From contig CAKSEM010000098.1 in the NCBI GenBank assembly GCA_934446485.1, positions 1 to 5,676 on the forward strand: 5,676 bases of DNA, read 5' to 3'. Below, in pieces: positions 1-5,676 of this stretch (position 1 is the stretch's first letter; each line of letters begins with the position of its first letter). The stretch comes from an uncultured Eubacteriales bacterium (GTDB lineage Bacteria; Bacillota; Clostridia; Oscillospirales; CAG-272). Both the position numbers and the translations under genes were made by a program. Below the pieces are notes generated by a model. That model saw only the letters and a list, made by a program, of their open reading frames with translations, was not told the origin of the DNA and did not search any database.

Positions 1-1566
1 CTCATCGTCATCGGCGCAGGCCCTGCTGGCCTGTCCGCCGCCATCGAGGCCGCCAAGGCCGGCATGGACGTGATCGTCTTTGATGAAAACGCCCGTCCCG
101 GCGGCCAGCTCTTCAAGCAGATCCATAAGTTCTTCGGCTCCAAGCAGCACCACGCCAAGGAGCGCGGCTTCCGCATCGGCGAGGACCTGCTGAAAGAGGC
201 CGAAGCAGCCGGTGTGACCGTTCAGCTCAATGCCACCGTCATGGGCATCTACGAAAACAAAGAGGTCACTGTAAAGCACGGCTCCGAGGTCGATCATTAC
301 AAGGCCGACAAGATCATTCTCGCCACCGGCGCTGCCGAAAACATGATCCCCTTCAAAGGCTGGGACACGCCGGGGGTCATCGGCGCGGGGGCTGCGCAGG
401 CTCTGATGAACCTGCAAGGCGTTCAACCTGGCCAGAAGGTTTTGATGGTGGGCAGCGGCAACGTGGGCTTGGTCGTCTCCTTCCAGCTGCTCCAGGCCGG
501 ATGTCAGGTGGTGGCCGTCATCGACGCCGCTCCCCGCGTGGGCGGCTATGGGGTCCACGCAGCCAAGGTCGCCCGCACCGGCGTTCCCTTTTACATGTCC
601 CACACCGTGGTGGAGGCCAAGGGCGGTGGCTATGTAACGAGCGCTGTCATCGCCCAGGTGGACGATCATTTCCAGCCCATCCCCGGCACGGAGAAAGAGC
701 TGGAGGTCGATACCATCTGCATCGCCGTGGGGCTGTCCCCCATGAGCCAGCTGGCCAGCAACGCCACCTGCGACATGGCCCTGCTGCCCAAGAAGGGCGG
801 CCATGTGGCCCTGCTCAATGAGTTCGGCGAGACCTCCGTCCCCGGCATCTACTGCGCCGGCGACGTGGCCGGCATCGAGGAGGCCAGCTCCGCCATGATC
901 CAGGGTCGGGCCGTGGCTGACCATGTGTGCCTGGTCTCCGGTTACCTCTCTCAGGAGGAATTCCAGAGCCGCTACACCGCCTGCCAGGCGGCCTTAGGCC
1001 AGCTGCGGCAGGGCATGTTCGCCCCGGAAAACAAGGGGCGCACCGACCTGACCCACACGGACGAGGGCTATCCCCTCTCCCTGAGCCTGCTGCAAAAGGG
1101 CTTTGTTTCCGACGAAGAGATCAAAGCCTTCCCCGCCGCCTACTACCAGGCCGCCGGGGTCCACCCCGTCATCGAATGTACCCAGAACATCCCCTGTGAT
1201 CCCTGTCAGGACGCCTGCAAGAAGGGCTGCATCCAAGTCGGGGCCAACATCGTGAAGCTGCCCGTCATCGATCCGGAACGCCAATGCACCGGCTGCGGGA
1301 TGTGCGTGGCCAACTGCTCCGGTCAGGCCATCTTCCTGGTCAACGAGGACTTTGCACCGGGCTATGCCTCCATCGGTCTGCCCTATGAATTCCTTCCCCT
1401 GCCCCAGGCAGGAGACAAGGGCACCGCACTGGGGCGGGACGGCCAGCCGGTCTGCGAGGCAGAGGTCATCTCCGTCCGCTCTGCACCGGTGATGGACAAG
1501 ACCAACATCCTGACCATGAAGGTCCCGGTGGAATACGTCCACCAGGCACGCTTCTTCCAGGCATAA
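1..1566 (+). CDS. FAD-dependent amine/amino-acid dehydrogenase alpha subunit with C-terminal 2x[4Fe-4S] module (5' partial)
   Basis: The reading frame is open from base 1, so the true start lies upstream; 521 residues are visible. Residues 5-10 (GAGPAG) form the N-terminal FAD-binding Rossmann motif, followed by the acidic strand end VIVFDEN. A second dinucleotide fold begins at GSGNVG (151-156), and the C-terminal flavin motif IYCAGDVAG sits at 283-291. The stretch ATGAAEN...GWDTPGV is typical of HcnB, opine/octopine oxidase and proline dehydrogenase alpha subunits. Unlike those aerobic relatives it carries a ferredoxin-like segment: C393-x5-C399-x2-C402-x3-C406, then C429-x2-C432-x2-C435-x3-C439, enough for two [4Fe-4S] clusters. 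A further domain of about 70 residues closes the protein. By family, this subunit passes electrons from the partner flavoprotein to ferredoxin, NAD(P) or another acceptor in the cytoplasm. It lies 15 bases before the [2Fe-2S] gene. Family placement is firm; acceptor and substrate are unknown. Confidence 0.88.
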   Translation, partial: LIVIGAGPAGLSAAIEAAKAGMDVIVFDENARPGGQLFKQIHKFFGSKQHHAKERGFRIGEDLLKEAEAAGVTVQLNATVMGIYENKEVTVKHGSEVDHYKADKIILATGAAENMIPFKGWDTPGVIGAGAAQALMNLQGVQPGQKVLMVGSGNVGLVVSFQLLQAGCQVVAVIDAAPRVGGYGVHAAKVARTGVPFYMSHTVVEAKGGGYVTSAVIAQVDDHFQPIPGTEKELEVDTICIAVGLSPMSQLASNATCDMALLPKKGGHVALLNEFGETSVPGIYCAGDVAGIEEASSAMIQGRAVADHVCLVSGYLSQEEFQSRYTACQAALGQLRQGMFAPENKGRTDLTHTDEGYPLSLSLLQKGFVSDEEIKAFPAAYYQAAGVHPVIECTQNIPCDPCQDACKKGCIQVGANIVKLPVIDPERQCTGCGMCVANCSGQAIFLVNEDFAPGYASIGLPYEFLPLPQAGDKGTALGRDGQPVCEAEVISVRSAPVMDKTNILTMKVPVEYVHQARFFQA

Positions 1567-1581
1567 AGGGGGCAAAAGGCT

Positions 1582-1923
1582 ATGATGAAACTGAAAAAAA
1601 TGGTACGGACCGCTCCGACCGCACCCTTCCAGCCCCAGCCGGATGACGACATGCTCATCTGCCGCTGCGAAGAGATCACCAAGGGCGAAATCCGCAAGGC
1701 CGTCTATGACGGCATGAGCACCACCAACGAGGTCAAGCGCTGGCTGCGGCCCGGCATGGGCCTTTGCCAGGGCCAGACCTGCCAGAAGCTGGTACAGGGC
1801 ATCATCGCCCGGGAACTGGGGGCCTCCCCCGCCGACCTGGGGATGATCCAGGGCCGGGCGCCCGTCCGTCCTGTGGAGATCCTGACCTTCAGCCATAACA
1901 TCACCGACGTAAAGGAGGACTGA
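1582..1923 (+). CDS. Stand-alone BFD-like [2Fe-2S]-binding protein
   Basis: A 113-residue protein with the bacterioferritin-associated-ferredoxin-like pattern: C27-x-C29 in ICRCEEIT, then C62-x4-C67 in GLCQGQTC, the four ligands of a [2Fe-2S] cluster. The N-terminal 23 residues are basic and then proline-rich, like a flexible linker, and the tail contains RAPVRPVEI (92-100). In HcnB/proline dehydrogenase-type enzymes this domain and an R-x-P-V-R-P-like tail usually end the alpha subunit, so here that end seems to be a separate polypeptide. It most likely relays electrons between the DAO-type flavoprotein downstream and the FAD/[4Fe-4S] subunit upstream. The start is the first of two adjacent ATGs (1582, 1585), with the purine-rich AAAGGGGG at 1565-1572; the second ATG cannot be excluded. 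Its end overlaps the ribosome-binding site of the next gene, which implies a translationally linked operon. Confidence 0.87.
   Translation: MMKLKKMVRTAPTAPFQPQPDDDMLICRCEEITKGEIRKAVYDGMSTTNEVKRWLRPGMGLCQGQTCQKLVQGIIARELGASPADLGMIQGRAPVRPVEILTFSHNITDVKED
1911..1918 (+). promoter_or_regulatory. Ribosome-binding site for the DAO-family gene, inside the preceding CDS
   Basis: A perfect AAAGGAGG lies 10 bases before the ATG at 1929 and within the last codons of the [2Fe-2S] gene, whose stop is at 1921-1923. It fixes the start of the downstream gene and suggests the two are translated in a coupled way. Confidence 0.85.
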
Positions 1924-1928
1924 GCACC

Positions 1929-3062
1929 ATGACCGCAAAGAAAACAGCAGATGTCATCATCATCGGCGGCGGCATCATGGGCTGCGCCACCGCTTACCGG
2001 CTGGCCAGCCAGGGGCTGGACGTGCTGGTGCTGGAAAAGCAGGAGATCGGCAACGGCGGCTCCTGCCGCAACGCCGGCGGCGTCCGTCAGTCCGCCAGAG
2101 ACCCCAAAGAGCTGCAGCTGGCCATGTACGCCGTGGCCAACCTCTGGCCCGGCCTGAGCGACGAGCTGGGGGTGGACGTGGAGTACCACCAGAGCGGCAA
2201 CCTCCGCCTGGGTCTGACAGAGAAAGACATCACCGTGCTGGAGGGCCACACCGCCAAGAGCACCAAGGTGGGCCTGGACGTCAAGATGATCTCCGGCGAT
2301 GAGGCCCGGTCCTTGTGTCCCTATATGTCCCAAGAAGTCATTGCCGCCAGCTGGTGTCCCACCGACGGCCACGCCAACCCCCTGAAGACCACCCTGGGCT
2401 TTTACCGCAAGGCCCTGCAAATGGGCGTCACCTTCATCACCGGCGTCACCGTCACCGGCCTGCAAAAAATCCGCGGTCGGGTCCGCAACGTTCTCACGGA
2501 CGACGGCATCTACGAGGCCGGGCACGTCCTCCTGTGTGCCGGGTTCGAGTCCCGCCGCATCGCCAACACCGTCGGCATCGACATCCCTGTCGAGCGGCAG
2601 TTCAACGAAGTCATCGTCACGGAGGCCGTGCCCAAGATGTTCGACATCATGCTGGGCGTGGCCGGCGGCGAGTTTTACGGGCACCAGTCCGAACACGGCT
2701 CCTTCGTTCTGGGCGGCAACAGCGGCCTACAGGCCTTCACCTCCCACAACGAAAACTTCGTCACCAACAGTCTCACGACACCGTCCATCGCCCGGGGCAT
2801 CCTCCGTTACTTCCCGGTGCTCAAGGACGTGAAGATCGTCCGCAGCTGGTCCGGGTATTACGATCAGTCCATTGATGTGCTGCCGGTCCTGGATAACATC
2901 CCGGAGGTCCCCGGCCTGACGTTGGCCTTTGGCTTCAGCGGCCACGGCTTCGGCATCTCTCCGGCAGTCTCCCTGGCTCTGAGCGAGCTGATCACCAAGG
3001 GGCAATCCACCACCATCGACATCAGCGCCCTGACATACGCTCGGTTCCAGCCCAAAAAATAA
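1929..3062 (+). CDS. DAO-family FAD-dependent oxidoreductase (amine/imino-acid dehydrogenase beta subunit)
   Basis: A 377-residue flavoprotein with the ADP-binding motif IIIGGGIMGCATAYRL near the N-terminus (GGGIMG at 13-18, E36 closing the fold). The conserved SCRNAGGVRQS segment (45-55) follows, and the C-terminal flavin motif FGFSGHGFGISPA is at 334-346. Together these place it in the D-amino-acid oxidase/glycine oxidase superfamily, near sarcosine oxidase beta, HcnC and dye-linked L-proline dehydrogenase beta; its length is normal for those. By family it oxidises a C-N bond of an amino acid, N-alkyl amino acid or cyclic imino acid, giving an imine. The start is supported by the AAAGGAGG at 1911-1918. 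It begins five bases after the [2Fe-2S] gene and ends the first gene cluster. Because the alpha and [2Fe-2S] partners sit beside it, it is probably a dehydrogenase feeding an electron chain rather than an oxygen-using oxidase. The substrate (proline, sarcosine, an opine, an aromatic amine) cannot be assigned. Confidence 0.9.
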   Translation: MTAKKTADVIIIGGGIMGCATAYRLASQGLDVLVLEKQEIGNGGSCRNAGGVRQSARDPKELQLAMYAVANLWPGLSDELGVDVEYHQSGNLRLGLTEKDITVLEGHTAKSTKVGLDVKMISGDEARSLCPYMSQEVIAASWCPTDGHANPLKTTLGFYRKALQMGVTFITGVTVTGLQKIRGRVRNVLTDDGIYEAGHVLLCAGFESRRIANTVGIDIPVERQFNEVIVTEAVPKMFDIMLGVAGGEFYGHQSEHGSFVLGGNSGLQAFTSHNENFVTNSLTTPSIARGILRYFPVLKDVKIVRSWSGYYDQSIDVLPVLDNIPEVPGLTLAFGFSGHGFGISPAVSLALSELITKGQSTTIDISALTYARFQPKK

Positions 3063-3114
3063 GTGGCTCTGCGTCACAACGCTTTCTTTTCACACTTTCA
3101 CATCGCATGGCAAT

Positions 3115-3149
3115 GGGGTCATGGCTAGAAGTTTTTCTGCCATGACCCC
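3115..3149 (+). promoter_or_regulatory. Strong hairpin / inverted repeat upstream of amt
   Basis: GGGGTCATGGC (3115-3125) is perfectly complementary to GCCATGACCCC (3139-3149), an 11-bp stem. The 13-base spacer can pair further, AGAA (3127-3130) with TTCT (3135-3138), leaving a four-base loop and one bulged T. No T-run follows on either strand, so a classical intrinsic terminator is not supported. It could be a transcript-processing or stabilising hairpin dividing the two halves of an operon, an attenuator or RNA-binding-protein site controlling amt, or a palindromic DNA operator. The inverted repeat itself is certain; its role is inferred. Confidence 0.7.
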
Positions 3150-3168
3150 TTGCTGTCCCCCCCGCACC

Positions 3169-3176
3169 AAAGGAGG
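3169..3176 (+). promoter_or_regulatory. Ribosome-binding site of amt
   Basis: A perfect AAAGGAGG lies 8 bases before the ATG at 3185 and sets the start of the ammonium channel. It is preceded at 3157-3163 by a run of seven C, an arrangement also seen before the PII gene. Confidence 0.85.
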
Positions 3177-3184
3177 TACGCCAA

Positions 3185-4429
3185 ATGGACTCTACCTATC
3201 TCATCAACTCCATGTGGGTCATCTGCGCCGCTGTGTTCGTGTTCATGATGCAGGCTGGATTTGCCTGCTGTGAAGCCGGTTTTGCCCGCTCGAAAAACGC
3301 CTGCAACATCTGGCTGAAAAACCTGATCGACTTCGCCATCGGTGCCATTGTCTACTACTTCATCGGCTTCGGCCTCATGTACGGCCAGGACTGGCACGGG
3401 ATCCTGGGCATCAGCGGGTTCCTGAATCCTCTAGACCAGGACTTAGCCATCTGGCAGAACTACGCCGGGACCCTCTCTCCCCAGGTATTCCTTCTCTTCC
3501 AGACCATGTTCTGCGCCACCACCGCCACCATCATCTCCGGCACCGTGGCCGAGCGTTTCCGCTTTGATTCCTACATGATCGTCAGCGCCGTGATGACGGC
3601 CTTCATCTATCCCATCGTTGGCCACTGGGTGTGGGGCGGCGGTTGGCTGAGCCAGATCGGGTTTGCCGACTTTGCCGGCTCCGGTGCAGTCCACATGGTG
3701 GGCGGTATCGCCGCCCTGTGCGGTGCCATCGCCGTGGGACCCCGGATCGGAAAATACGTCAACGGCCGTGTGAACGCTTATCCCGGTCACAACATCCCCA
3801 TGGCCCTGCTGGGCGGCTTCATCCTCTGGATCGGCTGGTACGGCTTTAACCCCGGCTCTGAGTTGGCCCTGGACGAAGTGACCTTCTATACCACCATCAC
3901 CACCACCTTTGCCGGAGCTTCCGGCGGTCTGGCTGCCCTCTTCTTCTCCTGGGCCAGATACAAAAAGCCTGACCCCACCCTGACCATCAACGGCGCCCTG
4001 GGCGGCCTTGTGGCCGTGTGTACCGGCGTGGCCCAGTACAGCTATCTCGGTGCCATGCTCTGCGGCGTGGTGGCCGGCATCCTCATCGTGCTGAGCATCG
4101 AATTCGTGGATCATAAGCTCCATGTAGACGACGTGGTCGGTGCCGTCTCCCTGCACGGAGTCTGCGGCTCCGCCGGCGTGCTGCTGGGCGGCCTGCTCTC
4201 CACGGAGGACGGCCTGCTGTATGGCTTCGGCGCTTCCCGCTTTTTGGCCCAGCTCATCGGCCTGGTGTCCATCTGGGCGTTCGTGGCAGTGTTTGCCGGC
4301 CTGACCTTCTTTATCCTCAAGCATACGATCGGCATCCGGGTGCCCAAGGAGGTCGAGATGCTCGGCCTGGATATCCACGAGCACGGCATGCGTGCCTATC
4401 CCGAAGACGCCACCTATTCCGCACAGTGA
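3185..4429 (+). CDS. amt: Ammonium transporter (Amt/MEP/Rh family)
   Basis: A 414-residue, very hydrophobic protein of the usual Amt length, expected to form a trimeric inner-membrane channel with 11 membrane helices per subunit. The functional residues known from E. coli AmtB are present: an F in FQTMFC at about 105-109 (gate phenylalanine), W150 in HWVWGGG and D162 in FADFAG. S225 in GFNPGS matches the recruitment-site serine, and the pore twin histidines are H170 (GAVHMVGG) and H324 (SLHGVCG). The signature region around H170, DFAGSGAVHMVGG, is intact. The cytoplasmic tail GLDIHEHGMRAYP is the conserved C-terminal element through which PII proteins regulate the channel. No separate cleaved signal peptide is apparent; the first helix starts within about ten residues of the N-terminus. 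The PII gene follows after 36 bases, the classic amt-glnK pairing, so the channel is probably blocked by that PII protein when nitrogen is plentiful. Confidence 0.97.
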   Translation: MDSTYLINSMWVICAAVFVFMMQAGFACCEAGFARSKNACNIWLKNLIDFAIGAIVYYFIGFGLMYGQDWHGILGISGFLNPLDQDLAIWQNYAGTLSPQVFLLFQTMFCATTATIISGTVAERFRFDSYMIVSAVMTAFIYPIVGHWVWGGGWLSQIGFADFAGSGAVHMVGGIAALCGAIAVGPRIGKYVNGRVNAYPGHNIPMALLGGFILWIGWYGFNPGSELALDEVTFYTTITTTFAGASGGLAALFFSWARYKKPDPTLTINGALGGLVAVCTGVAQYSYLGAMLCGVVAGILIVLSIEFVDHKLHVDDVVGAVSLHGVCGSAGVLLGGLLSTEDGLLYGFGASRFLAQLIGLVSIWAFVAVFAGLTFFILKHTIGIRVPKEVEMLGLDIHEHGMRAYPEDATYSAQ

Positions 4430-4448
4430 TCCCCCCCAAAACCGACCC

Positions 4449-4456
4449 AAAGGAGG
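4449..4456 (+). promoter_or_regulatory. Ribosome-binding site of the PII gene
   Basis: AAAGGAGG lies 9 bases before the ATG at 4466. This chooses 4466 over the internal ATG at 4487, which would give a PII of more usual N-terminal length but has no comparable site in front of it. Confidence 0.82.
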
Positions 4457-4465
4457 CAGAGACTT

Positions 4466-4843
4466 ATGGCAGAAGAAAAAAGAAAAATGTACAATGTCAC
4501 CCTGGTCATCAACCCCGATAAGTTTGGGGCCCTGAAGCAGGCGTTCAACGAGCTTGGGATCTGCGGCATGACCGTGACCCACGTTGAGGGCTGCGGCACC
4601 CAGATGACCCACAGCGGCTATTACCGCGGCACCCCCACCGACATCAGCCTGCTGCCCAAGACCAAGGTAGAGGTCGTCGTCTCCCGCATCCCCGTGGAGC
4701 AGGTGGTGGAGACGGCCCGCAAGATCCTGTATACCGGGGCCATCGGCGACGGCAAGATCTTCGTCTACGACGTGGAGAAGATCTTCCGGGTCCGCACCGG
4801 TGAGACAGACTACGACGCCCTGCAATATGACGGCGAGAAATAA
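4466..4843 (+). CDS. glnK: PII family nitrogen regulatory protein (GlnB/GlnK type)
   Basis: A 125-residue PII protein, about seven residues longer at the N-terminus than E. coli GlnB. Conserved features are GICGMTVTHVEGCGTQ (Q46 matches GlnB Q39, the 2-oxoglutarate/Mg-ATP ligand), the T-loop YYRGTPTDISLLPKTK, the B-loop TGAIGDGKIFV (K97 matches K90), and R108/R110 of the C-loop. T-loop R54 corresponds to GlnB R47, the residue of GlnK that plugs the Amt pore. The Y51 position, the site of uridylylation in enterics, is T58, so uridylyl control is not expected. The S49-equivalent, the phosphorylation site in cyanobacteria, is T56. Sensing is therefore probably by ATP/ADP and 2-oxoglutarate binding alone. 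By family it acts as a trimer that binds and closes Amt; its position directly after amt supports this. The glnK symbol rests on that linkage; glnB would be equally defensible from sequence alone. Confidence 0.95.
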   Translation: MAEEKRKMYNVTLVINPDKFGALKQAFNELGICGMTVTHVEGCGTQMTHSGYYRGTPTDISLLPKTKVEVVVSRIPVEQVVETARKILYTGAIGDGKIFVYDVEKIFRVRTGETDYDALQYDGEK

Positions 4844-4865
4844 ACCCAACCAAACAGACACAGAG

Positions 4866-4878
4866 AAAGGGGACCTTT
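4866..4878 (+). promoter_or_regulatory. Ribosome-binding site of the last gene, within a small inverted repeat
   Basis: AAAGGGGA (4866-4873) lies 8 bases before the ATG at 4882, a weaker match than the AAAGGAGG used by the other genes. AAAGG (4866-4870) is complementary to CCTTT (4874-4878) across a three-base loop, so part of the site could be held in a short stem. The site supports the start; any regulatory effect of the stem is inference. Confidence 0.6.
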
Positions 4879-4881
4879 ATC

Positions 4882-5676
4882 ATGGCATATCCGAGAATCG
4901 ACTTTTTATATCTGAGTGAGCAGGACATGATCGACGCCGGCGTGACCGACGTGCTGGCCTGCACCGACTGCATGGAGTCCGTCCTGAAGCTGCTTGACCA
5001 GGGCGACTACTGTATGGGCGGTGAGCACGGCAACTCCCACGGCTGTATGGTCCACTTCCCGGAGCATCCGCTCTTTGTCGGGATGCCCCAGGACGGCCCG
5101 GACCGCCGCTTCATGTGTATGCCCGCCTATCTGGGCGGCCAGTTCTCCATGGCCGGCGTCAAATGGTACGGCTCCAACGTGGAAAACCGCAAGCTGGGCC
5201 TGCCCCGCTCCATCCTCATGGTCACGCTGAACGACAAGGACACCGGCGCTCCCGTGGCCCACATGTCCGCCAACCTCATCAGCGCCTATCGGACCGCCGC
5301 CATCCCCGGCGTGGGCGTGAAATACCTGGCACCCAAAGACGCAAAGGTCCTGGGGATCGTTGGTCCCGGCGTCATCAACGCCATCACCGTAGAAAACTTC
5401 GCCGCCCTGCGCCCCACCCTGGACACGCTGAAGATCAAGGGGCGCCACCAGGATTCCATCGACCGCTGCATCAACTATGTCAAGGAAAAGTGTCCCCAGT
5501 TCAAGCATTTCATCGTCTGCGACACCATTGAGGAGTGCGTAAAGGACGCGGACATCATGAGCTTTGCCACCTCTACCCCCACCGGTGGCCAGGAGAACTA
5601 CCCCTATGTGGCCCGCGAGTGGATCAAGCCCGGCGCATTGCTGTGTGCCCCCGGCGCACTGAACGTCCCGGAGGAG
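4882..5676 (+). CDS. Ornithine cyclodeaminase/mu-crystallin family protein, 'tyramine oxidase subunit B'-like (3' partial)
   Basis: The first 265 residues are present; the frame runs off the right edge. The family core is clear: MPAYLGG...GVKWYGSN (80-99, with K94 in the position of the catalytic lysine), GLPRS (106-110), LMVTLND...TGAPVA (112-126), and SAYRTAA with R137 at the second substrate-carboxylate arginine. The Rossmann motif GIVGPGV (158-164) is expected to bind NAD(H). Departures are that the usual R in the N-terminal segment is not evident in NSHGCMVHF, and the position of the cyclodeaminase catalytic aspartate (family G-G-D) reads PGALN with L260. Reductive or other chemistry on an imine or keto acid is thus more likely than ornithine cyclisation. 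My recollection is that close relatives carry the database name tyramine oxidase subunit B, but I could not check it. It lies 38 bases after the PII gene and probably shares its transcript. Confidence 0.88.
   Translation, partial: MAYPRIDFLYLSEQDMIDAGVTDVLACTDCMESVLKLLDQGDYCMGGEHGNSHGCMVHFPEHPLFVGMPQDGPDRRFMCMPAYLGGQFSMAGVKWYGSNVENRKLGLPRSILMVTLNDKDTGAPVAHMSANLISAYRTAAIPGVGVKYLAPKDAKVLGIVGPGVINAITVENFAALRPTLDTLKIKGRHQDSIDRCINYVKEKCPQFKHFIVCDTIEECVKDADIMSFATSTPTGGQENYPYVAREWIKPGALLCAPGALNVPEE

Larger units (their letters stand above)
3063..3184 (+). other. Intergenic region between dehydrogenase cassette and amt
   Basis: 122 bases with no plausible gene. Contents in order are a pyrimidine-rich stretch (about 3080-3100), a large inverted repeat (3115-3149), a run of seven C (3157-3163) and the amt ribosome-binding site. 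I could not find a convincing sigma-A pair (TTGACA/TATAAT), a sigma-54 GG-N10-GC element, or a TnrA-like palindrome. Whether amt has its own promoter here or is read through from the dehydrogenase genes is open. Confidence 0.6.

Noticed and set aside
64..66. ATG at 64 as the start of the first gene
   Set aside because: The frame is open upstream to base 1 and encodes the essential FAD motif IGAGPAGLSAA, so the methionine is internal.
501..821. Overlapping + strand frame with Arg/Gly/His-rich translation
   Set aside because: It is a frame-shifted reading of the alpha-subunit gene with composition bias and no family features.
994..2696. Two long antisense frames (994-1938 and 1704-2696) opposite the dehydrogenase cassette
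   Set aside because: Low-complexity Gly/Ala/Val/His-rich translations, no recognisable domains, and full overlap with well-supported flavin and iron-sulfur genes.
3115..3160. Intrinsic terminator between the cassettes
   Set aside because: The stem is strong but is followed by CTTGCTGTCC-type sequence rather than a T-run; the only T5 is inside the loop.
3063..3184. Riboswitch, ANTAR-type paired hairpins or sigma-54 promoter ahead of amt
   Set aside because: Only one clear hairpin, no hexaloop pair, no GG-N10-GC spacing and no recognisable riboswitch core in 122 bases.
4487..4489. Internal ATG as an alternative PII start
   Set aside because: The AAAGGAGG at 4449-4456 is correctly spaced for 4466, and no good site precedes 4487.
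3443..4861. Long antisense open frame of about 470 codons across amt and the PII gene
   Set aside because: Its translation is a His/Gly/Asp-rich string with no family resemblance, it covers two unmistakable genes, and such open antisense frames are common where third codon positions are mostly C or G.

Overview
The window reads as an anaerobic Firmicute, most likely a high-GC gut Clostridia lineage of the Oscillospiraceae type. The reasons are GC-rich DNA with strong C/G bias at third codon positions, near-perfect AAAGGAGG Shine-Dalgarno sites, an iron-sulfur-rich flavoenzyme, and an Amt/PII pair like those of Clostridia. This placement is inferred from style and family content only. All six genes lie on the + strand and no mobile element, RNA gene or CRISPR array is visible.

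Left part (1-3062): a tightly packed three-gene cassette for a multi-subunit, dye-linked-type amine/amino-acid dehydrogenase. The first gene, cut by the left edge, is a two-dinucleotide-fold flavoprotein (HcnB/opine oxidase/proline dehydrogenase alpha type) with a C-terminal 2x[4Fe-4S] ferredoxin module. Next is a small stand-alone BFD-like [2Fe-2S] protein. Third is a DAO-family FAD oxidase/dehydrogenase (HcnC, sarcosine oxidase beta, proline dehydrogenase beta type), the probable substrate-oxidising subunit. The likely electron route is amine or imino-acid substrate to the DAO flavin, then to the [2Fe-2S] and [4Fe-4S] centres and the alpha-subunit FAD, then to ferredoxin or a pyridine nucleotide. 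The substrate cannot be read from the sequence.

Gap (3063-3184): 122 bases without a gene, holding a perfect 11-bp inverted repeat that can form a strong hairpin 35 bases upstream of the next start. It has no U-tract, so it is not a textbook terminator.

Right part (3185-5676): an Amt ammonium channel, a PII signal protein whose T-loop lacks the uridylylated tyrosine, and the first 265 residues of an ornithine cyclodeaminase/mu-crystallin family protein cut by the right edge. The last gene keeps the lysine and second arginine of the cyclodeaminase active site but appears to lack the catalytic aspartate, so it is probably not a true ornithine cyclodeaminase. It resembles what databases label 'tyramine oxidase subunit B'.

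Taken together, the locus looks like a nitrogen-salvage unit that oxidises an amine or imino acid, handles the ammonium released (Amt) and senses nitrogen, carbon and energy state (PII). The functional link between the two halves is inferred from co-direction and proximity, not demonstrated.
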